The position numbers and the translations under genes are program-made. 44,245 bases of DNA, taken from NCBI RefSeq assembly GCF_017313335.1, contig NZ_JAFLQW010000426.1, forward strand, positions 1-44,245, in the 5' to 3' direction. The notes below the pieces were generated by a model that was not told where the DNA came from, searched no databases, and worked only from the letters and a program-made list of their open reading frames with translations. Shown piece by piece: positions 38,501 through 44,245 of the stretch. Every line of letters begins with the position of its first letter. The first letter of the stretch is position 1. Origin of the DNA: Phormidium pseudopriestleyi FRX01. GTDB taxonomy: Bacteria > Cyanobacteriota > Cyanobacteriia > Cyanobacteriales > Laspinemataceae.

Positions 38501-41029
38501 CTAATTTATACCTCTAAATATGAAGGCTTTGGCTTGCCAGTCCTAGAAGCAATGGCTTGTGGATGCCCAGTGATTACTTGTCCCAATGGTGCGATTCCCG
38601 AAGTTGCGGGACAAGCAGTTATTTATGTCAAAGACAACGATATTTCTGGTCTGGTCAAAGCCATGCAGGAGATTCAAAACCCCGAAGTTCGCAATCCCTT
38701 AATAGCGGCAGGATTGCAACGGCATCGGCAATTTTCCTGGGAAAAAATGGCAGAAATTGTCCGTTCAACCCTAGTGGCTACAGCACAGAACCAACCGGAC
38801 AAGGCGATCGCCTCTCCCTCTTACCGGATACCCTCAGAACCCACTCCTTTAACTCATCTCCAGCAAACCCGCCAACAACTGGCCCAGCAATGGTTAAATA
38901 CTCCCGAAGAACAGTTACAATCCGCCTATTTAGGTGAACTTGGTAAAGCCCATAAAGCCCTCCTAGAGAGTAGCATTAAACATCACGCCCTTACCCCATC
39001 TGAACAAGCACTAATCCGCCAAATTTCTGGTGGAATTGTCTGGGGATTTGATGCACCCAATGCCCTGCAATCCTTCATTGCCGCTACCCTCTATTGCTAT
39101 CCCCATCAACTCCAGATTCCCTACACCAATGCACCGATTACCAAATGGTTCGCGCAGGATTATCTCAAATTTATGTTTGCCAGTCCTACCCTGTTCCATG
39201 AAATCGGAGAAGTCGAACAATACTATCGCTATTTCCAAGGTTGGTTAGAATATATCCATCAGAAAATATTCAACAATCCCGACTCACCCCTCTGGCAAAG
39301 CGTCGCCGAGTTTTTCACCCAGGGAAATGCCAACTTTGCACCCCTTTACTTCACCCATGCTAACCCGAAATCTCTTTACAGTCAGCGGGCAGACATTATT
39401 GAATTTGCCCTCAAAAATCGGGGATTTCAAGTGGATTATGTCTTCCCCACCCGTTCGGCTAATCGCCTCAAAATTCGCCTGGGAATTTTGAAAAATCATT
39501 TCAATTCCGCCACTGAAACCTTAGCAACTCTGCCCGTTTTTGAACATTTGGATCGCCAGCGGTTTGAGATTATTCTCTATGCCAATCAGGTCAATGGCAG
39601 CCAACTCGAATGGTATTGTCAGAGTCGGGCCGATCGCCTCGTGAAACTGCCAGAAAACCTCCGTGAACAAGTCCAAACCCTCCGCAACGATGACTTAGAC
39701 ATCCTCTTCATCGGCACCAATATTACCGAACTCAATAAACCCTTAACCGCCCTCGCCCAACACCGCCTCGCCCGAGTTCAAGTCACCTCCATTGCCTCCC
39801 CTGTCACCACCGGCATTCGCAATATCGACTACTATATTGCCGGCAATTTAACTGCACCTACGACCACAAACTCAGAACAATACCGCGAGAAACTGGTCAA
39901 TATTGACGGTTCTGGATTATGTTTCCGGTTCCCCTTCCCAGAACCCGCATCCACCGTTAATCCCACTCGTGCAAGCTGGGGTGCAACGGAGCAAACTGTG
40001 GTGTTTATGTCCGGTGCCAACTTCTATAAAGTGATTCCCGAACTCACGGAAACTTGGGCCAAAATTATCGCTGCCGTTCCCAATTCTATTTTGGTATTGT
40101 ATCCCTTTGGTCCCGCCTGGAGTTCCAATTATCCGGCGATGCCGTTTTTGGAACGAATCCACCGAATTTTTGCCCAGTATGGTGTCGATAAACGGCGGTT
40201 AGTTGTGATTAATACCCTGCCGAGTCCAGCGGATATTAAAGAATGCGTCAAACTGGCCGATATTTATCTGGATTCCTATCCCTATAGTGGGGCGACTTCT
40301 TTGTTGGATCCGTTACAACTTGGGATTCCGGCGATCGCCTGGGAAGAAAATAGCTTAAAGTCTCGCCAAACTTCTGCACTCTTGCGGGAAATCCAACTGG
40401 CTGATTTAATTGCCCAGGACGAATCAAGTTATATCCAATTGGCGATTAAACTCGCAACAAACCCGCAACTCCGCCAGCATTATCGCCAACAAATCCAGCA
40501 ACAAATGCAGCAGAATCCTCCCTTTTTAGATAGTGCTGCTTACGGCAATAAAATGGGAAATTTGTTTGAGCAATTGTTTCTAGGGGGACAGACTTCTGAG
40601 GCAATAGCGAGTGCTACACCCACCCCCACTCCCTCGACACCTGTCTCTGTTTCTCAGGAATTTCTCAATCGCCTGATTGGTTGTGCCAATCTCTATTATA
40701 TTGACCCGTCTGATGAATCCATTCAACGGGAATTGCTCCAATTGCGGCGAGAATTTGCTGAGTTGTGGTTGCAGATACCCAGCGATCGCCTACGCGAATA
40801 CTATACCAATGACCTAGGTAAAGCTCATCAAAGTGTCTTGAATAGTGGCATTCAAAATCAGCCCTTACCAGAGACAGAACAGACATTTGTCCAGGAGTTA
40901 ATAGCTCAAATAACGCCGGGACTAGATGCGCCCTTGGCAATGAATGCAGTCCTAGCCGTTCTGTTATATCAGCAGCGCGATCGCCTCCCCCAATTCACCC
41001 AACCCTTACCCGATTGGCTGAATGGTTAA
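35525..41029 (+). CDS. Giant fused glycosyltransferase: GT2 + GT4 + GT4 + SPINDLY/GT41-like
   Basis: 1834 aa with a ribosome-binding GAGAGGGAAA just before the start. GT2 domain at about 1-290 (PLVSIGMPVYNGDRYLRLAL, WAAHDDLWEK). First GT4-like domain about 327-715, with GTGQQLKVLEAMAHGLPVIA; its N-terminal half (YHNHVYPPRYASDRRCLSV) is degenerate in the usual GGxE site. Second GT4 about 731-1090, with YEGFGLPVLEAMACGCPVITC. An unassigned helical module about 1110-1215 follows. A SPINDLY/GT41-like catalytic region about 1267-1650 has ADIYLDSYPYSGATSLLDPL. A Thr/Pro linker (about 1696-1711) precedes a second copy of the helical module (about 1737-1834). It should build a glycan stepwise from several sugars, cytoplasmic. 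Length is exceptional; a frame-shift or misassembly is unlikely because the frame is continuous. Confidence 0.9.
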   Translation: MKETQPLVSIGMPVYNGDRYLRLALNSLLAQDYQQFEIIISNNASTDYTAKICQEYAVKDSRIHYVRNLQNIGSTKNFNQVFELSKGQYFMWAAHDDLWEKTYLRKAVNKLEETPNAVLCCCDVVFIDAQGSVIHEWTANPKKQNIETLGMNVVQRSHQLIAKAGWYTIYSLIRKEALIKTNLFLEEYGPDVIILQELNLLGEFVKIKEPLFFYRLHDHQDQTEKYQSQKQQGKAPYSNLVRNLLKTIWNSQLEEAVKQEIKTDFIETLCFHNPDLLNLIADEQSFSIQSSLTSEPLKEFMATLLDPETLLTPDRTHSDLKTQAKKRAIVAYHNHVYPPRYASDRRCLSVIQALQQLEYDVTLFSSNLFSNIPWEEKSINRLEQEVGIKVEIHYVTASDRQFVEEEFKKAGGRQWWNMYSPGLREQFRQLFTRLHPDLVLINYAFWGELAIGDEFKSAVRVIDTLDLLSLNQKMAALVSEFINKRPTEPDFLNENFFSKYSLPVDPEEYKLYDCYDFTVAINSKEKTLIQENTTYTKVLHLPFALPVKPLNNTYGKNPIFAIGPNPFNYQAYIYFVRKVLPKILAQIPEFVLNVVGDGCKILAPTQGIHLLGFVPDLERLYQESPFAICPMIGGTGQQLKVLEAMAHGLPVIALENVAERCPIEHQINGLIAKNADEFAQYTLELFRNPTQCRILGEAARQTISEKFSEQILVERMKEITDRRPVELSTQKITAIVDGVFYQINNTGIARVWTSLLQEWVKTGFAKQILFLDRAGTAPRIPGIKYLCLPPYDYNNTHADRNLLQQICDEESADIFISTYYTTPLSTPSVFMAYDMIPERYSTNLNAAMWREKHQGIRHGSAYLTISEQTARDLVEFFPAIPRDRVTVAPCGIQPEFMPTPPAEITAFKSKYRLSKPYFLWVGSRTNINNYKNAILFFQAFSQLPNRQEFDILCVGGEAQFESEFQPYVTDTLVHLFKLSDPELRLAYSGATALIYTSKYEGFGLPVLEAMACGCPVITCPNGAIPEVAGQAVIYVKDNDISGLVKAMQEIQNPEVRNPLIAAGLQRHRQFSWEKMAEIVRSTLVATAQNQPDKAIASPSYRIPSEPTPLTHLQQTRQQLAQQWLNTPEEQLQSAYLGELGKAHKALLESSIKHHALTPSEQALIRQISGGIVWGFDAPNALQSFIAATLYCYPHQLQIPYTNAPITKWFAQDYLKFMFASPTLFHEIGEVEQYYRYFQGWLEYIHQKIFNNPDSPLWQSVAEFFTQGNANFAPLYFTHANPKSLYSQRADIIEFALKNRGFQVDYVFPTRSANRLKIRLGILKNHFNSATETLATLPVFEHLDRQRFEIILYANQVNGSQLEWYCQSRADRLVKLPENLREQVQTLRNDDLDILFIGTNITELNKPLTALAQHRLARVQVTSIASPVTTGIRNIDYYIAGNLTAPTTTNSEQYREKLVNIDGSGLCFRFPFPEPASTVNPTRASWGATEQTVVFMSGANFYKVIPELTETWAKIIAAVPNSILVLYPFGPAWSSNYPAMPFLERIHRIFAQYGVDKRRLVVINTLPSPADIKECVKLADIYLDSYPYSGATSLLDPLQLGIPAIAWEENSLKSRQTSALLREIQLADLIAQDESSYIQLAIKLATNPQLRQHYRQQIQQQMQQNPPFLDSAAYGNKMGNLFEQLFLGGQTSEAIASATPTPTPSTPVSVSQEFLNRLIGCANLYYIDPSDESIQRELLQLRREFAELWLQIPSDRLREYYTNDLGKAHQSVLNSGIQNQPLPETEQTFVQELIAQITPGLDAPLAMNAVLAVLLYQQRDRLPQFTQPLPDWLNG

Positions 41030-41053
41030 TCGGAATTAATGGTCCCCCACTCT

Positions 41054-41402
41054 AGAAACCGGGTTTCTGCCACAATTTTGGCTTCGTTATCATAAATTCA
41101 TGAAAGAAACCCGGTTTCTGACCCTTGCGGTAGCAGCAAGAAACCGGGTTTCTGCGATAATTTTGGCTTTTTATCATGAATTGATGAAAGAAACCCGGTT
41201 TCTAAACCCCCGCAGACGGGAGCATCTCAATTTTGCCTAAAAACCGATCTGACTTCTTTCTCCCCCTTCCCTTGAAGGGAAGGGGGCTGGGGGGTTAGGT
41301 CTCTTTTCCCGGTTTCTGACCCTTGCAGTAGGAGCAAGAAACCAGGTTTCTGCTAAACTTGTTGCCTTGTTATCATGAATTGATGAAAGAAACCCGGTTT
41401 CT
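41054..41402. repeat. Tandem 65-66-bp inverted-repeat units (AGAAACC...GGTTTCT family)
   Basis: Three complete units (41054-41119, 41139-41203, 41337-41402). Each begins with AGAAACCGGGTTTCT or a one-base variant and ends AGAAACCCGGTTTCT, with a TTTTGGCTT...ATCATGAATTGATGAA-like centre in units 1 and 2 (unit 3 differs on the left of it). Units are joined by GACCCTTGCGGTAGCAGCA-like spacers. Between units 2 and 3 lies a G/C-rich palindrome CCCCCTTCCCTT/AAGGGAAGGGGG (41262-41286), apparently inserted in a fourth, truncated unit. The GAAACCCGGTTTC core is a dispersed cyanobacterial repeat. Confidence 0.85.
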
Positions 41403-41409
41403 GTACCCT

Positions 41410-41697
41410 CTACATCCAATCTTCGCTATCACTATCCTGCGCTCGATAAACTCGCCCTTTCCGGTGAATTTCGCGGGTTTTTTCAAATAAATCCTCTTCA
41501 GTCATATTCCAACGGGATAACACATTTTCGATGTCACTCCAGACATCCCGCGAACCGGGAAATCCTCGATATCGAATTCGTAATCGAGCTAATTCCGCCA
41601 GATTATATTCGGTTAAATCCCCTGCTAAAATTTTATCCAGTGTCTCGCGGTCCTTACGAGATTGGGGATGTTGCTGTTCCGGGTTGAGTTCAGCCAT
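41410..41697 (-). CDS. DUF3288 family protein
   Basis: 95 aa, compact and highly charged. The pattern QQHPQSRKDRETLDKILAG, YNLAELARLRIRYRGFPGSRD and WNMTEEDLFEKTREIHRKGRVY is the cyanobacterial DUF3288 family as I know it. No signal peptide, membrane segment or catalytic motif; function is unknown. Its gene starts 26 bases after the stop of the SPINDLY gene on the same strand, so the two probably share a transcript, with this gene distal. Confidence 0.85.
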   Translation of the reverse strand: MAELNPEQQHPQSRKDRETLDKILAGDLTEYNLAELARLRIRYRGFPGSRDVWSDIENVLSRWNMTEEDLFEKTREIHRKGRVYRAQDSDSEDWM

Positions 41698-41723
41698 AAT
41701 TCTAAAAATTATCCTTGATTGAG

Positions 41724-44117
41724 TTAATTGATACGGATTTGCTGTTTTCTTAGCGCTTTAAAAATCCCATACATATCTTGAGCAAATTTAGCCGGATTCC
41801 ACAAAGGAGATAGGTGTTTGGGTTGCTTAGACCGGATTAATTGATGGCGGATGTCTTGCCGAATTTTCAACTCCTGACCCAACCGAACTCCCCACTCAAT
41901 ATACTCGTCCCAACTCCAGGCAATTCCACTCTCAATGCCTAGGGTATTGAGAAAAGAATATCCCATCCTCGCCAGACAGAGTTCTCCCACTCGGGTGACG
42001 AGGGGTAGGTTAAACCACAAGGCTTCTAGGGTATGAGTGCCGCCATTATAAGGATAGGAATCTAATAAAATATCCGCACATTCGTAGATGTCCCGGTGCT
42101 GTTCTTCCGTGGGCGTTCTTGATATTAAAATAACCCGACTGCTGGGGACTTCTAACTCAGTACAGGCTTGTTTATAGAGTTCCAAAATAGCCGATCGCTC
42201 TCCTTCTCCTTTATGCATTAACACGCTATTGGGAACCTGCTTCAGGATTTGAATTTGGGCTAAAACCAACTCACGATTCAGTTTTTTACCCGGGGCGACA
42301 CAGAGATAGGCAATCTGTTTCCAACTGATTCCTAGGCTCAACCGGACGACTTCTCGCTCGACGGATTGACGCTTAAATCCGGAGACGGCCACAAAAGAAT
42401 CGGGCATCCGAATTAACTGCTCAATGTAATCGGCTTCAATGCCTGGGGGATGAGTGTGCCGATCGCCTAAAAAGTAATGGGCTGAAGATAAAAACGGTGC
42501 GTCAAATCCTAGCCACGATAAGCAAATCGGGGCCGGTTGACGATACAAAATTTCTAGCTGCTCGGAACAGGTGACTGAATCTAAATCAACTAAAATATCA
42601 ATTTTGTCCCGGCGGATTTGCTCAATAATCTCTAATTGAGCAGCTTCAAAATTAGCACTTTGCGGGCGATAAAATTGGGTGGCTAGGTTCTCGAACTCTT
42701 GGGTTTTATCATCCCTGGCTTGAGATTGAGTCACATAGAGATAGAGTTCAGCAGAAAGCCCAGATAACTCGCGGAGAATATCTGCGCTACACCATCCGAT
42801 GGAATGGCGGCGCCAATGCGGGGAGAGGAAGCCGATTTTGAGATTGGCGGGATGGGGGAGATGGGGGGATGAGATTGGTTCTTTGTTGAGGCGGGCTTGA
42901 TTTTTAGAGCCCAGCAGTTTCGCTAAGGTTAGATTGGCCTCTCGATCATCTCGGAGATGGGGTTGAGAAAACATCAGCCGAGAATAAAGCAAGGCGATCG
43001 AGTCCAAGTCTAGGCGATCAAGGTCGGACTGAAGCTGTGTTTCTAGGGTAAGAAAGGTTTCCCGGGCTAATTCGCTGTATCCCCCATGTAAACATAAGGA
43101 GAGATAGGGCAGGGCGGCTAACAGTCGAGTGGGGCCTTGGGCGCGGCTTAAATAGTCTTCGGCAGCTTGTCGCAGGGAGTCAAAGTCGATGCCGAAGGGG
43201 TCTCGGGACCGAATTAGATAGAACAAGGCATGATGTGCCGCGATTAAGTCTGGATCAAGGCCGATCGCCTCCAGAAAACAGTCCACCACCCCGCGCCATT
43301 CTGACCCACTGAAATTTTGATGCTGATGCCCTTGTTGTAAAAGGGCCGTCCCTAAATTGTAATGAATCCCTGCTAACTGGGGGCTGAGGGTTTGGGCAGT
43401 TTTGAGGACCGCAATCCCTGACTCTAAGGACCCCTGTTGGATCAGGGCGTTGCCGAGATTAGAATGCGCTTGGGAAAAGTTGGGTTGTAGAGCGATCGCC
43501 TGTTGGTAGTGGTGAATCGCCGACTCAATTCGTGTCAGTGCTAAGAAGGTATTTCCGATTTTTAAATGCCGTTCTGCGGTTCCCATGTCCGGTTGGAGCA
43601 GTAATGCTTGTTGCCAGGACTCCACAGCCTCCCCTAAGCGGCCTAAATCGTGATAGAGGGTCCCGAGATTCCAGTGAATGCCCGCTTGGGAGGGCTCCAG
43701 GGCGAGGGCTTTTTGGTAGCAGGCGATCGCCGCTTCAGACTCCCCCCGACGATAGTAGAGGCTGCCCAGATTAGCATGAGCTGCCGCAAACTCCGGCAGA
43801 ATCTGCACCGCCTGTTGGTAAGCGCGTTCCCCTGCGGCCCATTTTTCTTGGGATTGCAGGATATTGCCCAGGGTTTTGTAGGTCTCCGCTGATTGAGGGT
43901 CCAGTTTGAGCGCCCCTTGACAGTGGGCGATCGCCTCAGTCAATTGGCCCTGTCGCCAATAGAGGTCAGACAGTTGGCAATAAGCTTCAACCTCATCCGG
44001 GTTAAAATTCAGGGCTTCTTGATAAAAGGCGATCGCTTCAGAATACTGCCCCTTTGCTTTTAACTGATGGCCGCCCTGGAGCCAAACCCCAGCTTTTTCC
44101 AGATCAATCACAGACAT
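41724..44117 (-). CDS. TPR-SPINDLY (GT41-like) protein
   Basis: 797 aa from ATG 44117 (MSVIDLEKAG); a GTG at 44132 gives five more residues. About eight TPR repeats occupy residues 10-275 (GQYSEAIAFYQEALNFNPDEVEAYC, GNILQSQEKWAAGERAYQQA and so on). A helical middle follows, then the GT41/SPINDLY catalytic region (about 430-790) with IGFLSPHWRRHSIGWCSADIL, RQPAPICLSWLGFDAP and ADILLDSYPYNGGTHTLEALW. In bacteria such proteins are putative O-glycosyltransferases, some acting on surface proteins or glycans. The DLDSVT segment stands where OGT has the DLxGxT motif. It may cooperate with the GT41-like domain of the adjacent giant protein. Confidence 0.9.
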   Translation of the reverse strand: MSVIDLEKAGVWLQGGHQLKAKGQYSEAIAFYQEALNFNPDEVEAYCQLSDLYWRQGQLTEAIAHCQGALKLDPQSAETYKTLGNILQSQEKWAAGERAYQQAVQILPEFAAAHANLGSLYYRRGESEAAIACYQKALALEPSQAGIHWNLGTLYHDLGRLGEAVESWQQALLLQPDMGTAERHLKIGNTFLALTRIESAIHHYQQAIALQPNFSQAHSNLGNALIQQGSLESGIAVLKTAQTLSPQLAGIHYNLGTALLQQGHQHQNFSGSEWRGVVDCFLEAIGLDPDLIAAHHALFYLIRSRDPFGIDFDSLRQAAEDYLSRAQGPTRLLAALPYLSLCLHGGYSELARETFLTLETQLQSDLDRLDLDSIALLYSRLMFSQPHLRDDREANLTLAKLLGSKNQARLNKEPISSPHLPHPANLKIGFLSPHWRRHSIGWCSADILRELSGLSAELYLYVTQSQARDDKTQEFENLATQFYRPQSANFEAAQLEIIEQIRRDKIDILVDLDSVTCSEQLEILYRQPAPICLSWLGFDAPFLSSAHYFLGDRHTHPPGIEADYIEQLIRMPDSFVAVSGFKRQSVEREVVRLSLGISWKQIAYLCVAPGKKLNRELVLAQIQILKQVPNSVLMHKGEGERSAILELYKQACTELEVPSSRVILISRTPTEEQHRDIYECADILLDSYPYNGGTHTLEALWFNLPLVTRVGELCLARMGYSFLNTLGIESGIAWSWDEYIEWGVRLGQELKIRQDIRHQLIRSKQPKHLSPLWNPAKFAQDMYGIFKALRKQQIRIN

Positions 44118-44152
44118 CTCCCTGATCCCCACGGATTTTCGGTCTTGACTCC

Positions 44153-44168
44153 CATAGCAATCCTAAAT
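44153..44168. repeat. Single terminus of the TATAGCAATCCT repeat family
   Basis: CATAGCAATCCTAAAT matches the left terminus of the elements at 8882 and 28353. The rest of the element, if present, lies beyond the window end. Confidence 0.5.
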
Positions 44169-44245
44169 CAAAACGGCTCCGGGCCTCTACATTGCCTTCT
44201 GCCCTAGATGTAGATTGCATCGTCCCGCTCCAAAGTGAGCGCTAG

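Noticed and set aside
40665-40940. 91-codon minus-strand frame inside the giant glycosyltransferase
   Set aside because: Wholly antisense to a confidently coding region.
41054-41402. CRISPR array
   Set aside because: Repeats are palindromic with conserved, not unique, inner sequence, and no cas genes are near.

Overview
The window is chromosomal DNA of a cyanobacterium, most likely a filamentous Oscillatoriales-type strain. The palindrome GCGATCGC (HIP1) occurs very often in genes and spacers. Several genes belong to families largely confined to cyanobacteria: a DUF3288 protein, a rimO-crhR pair, a filamentous-haemagglutinin/TPS secreted protein, a CHAT protein and a one-helix thylakoid-type miniprotein. 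The genus call is an inference. I found no insertion-sequence transposase, CRISPR array or prophage.

Layout. At 1-2006 lies the 3' part of a CHAT (caspase-like) gene, followed by a membrane adenylate cyclase (2195-3535). Convergent to it is a very large hybrid histidine kinase with six PAS domains (3568-7476), then a methyltransferase (7773-8564). The spacer 8565-9290 is an island of inverted repeats. A secreted TPS-domain beta-helix protein follows (9291-12434). crhR and rimO (12813-15995, minus strand) keep the gene order of the known Synechocystis operon, with an inverted-repeat element between them. A gene-poor stretch (15996-17419) carries another MITE-like element. Then come a 46-aa membrane protein, a CNNM/CBS membrane protein, and tRNA-Tyr, tRNA-Thr and tRNA-Arg. 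An approximately 870-bp ORF-free region (19870-20736) is full of complementary segments and may encode a large structured RNA. It precedes two unassigned cyanobacterial genes, an acidic HTH protein and rsmI. Housekeeping genes fill 24605-29633: a PfkB kinase, a PH-like membrane protein, a CysQ-type phosphatase, a methyltransferase and a cation efflux pump.

The right third (29757-41029) is one compact plus-strand surface-glycan operon. A glucose-1-phosphate cytidylyltransferase (rfbF), CDP-glucose 4,6-dehydratase (rfbG), sugar C-methyltransferase, RfbC-type epimerase and SDR reductase could together make a CDP-activated 6-deoxy-3-C-methylhexose. A CmcI-like O-methyltransferase and a 1834-aa protein with three glycosyltransferase domains plus a SPINDLY/GT41-like domain would modify and assemble it. 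A separate TPR-SPINDLY protein (41724-44117, minus) and a tandem block of 66-bp inverted repeats flank the operon. The most unusual items are the candidate large RNA, the fused glycosyltransferase with a duplicated, unassigned helical module, and the abundance of MITE-like elements, one of them inside the rimO-crhR transcript.
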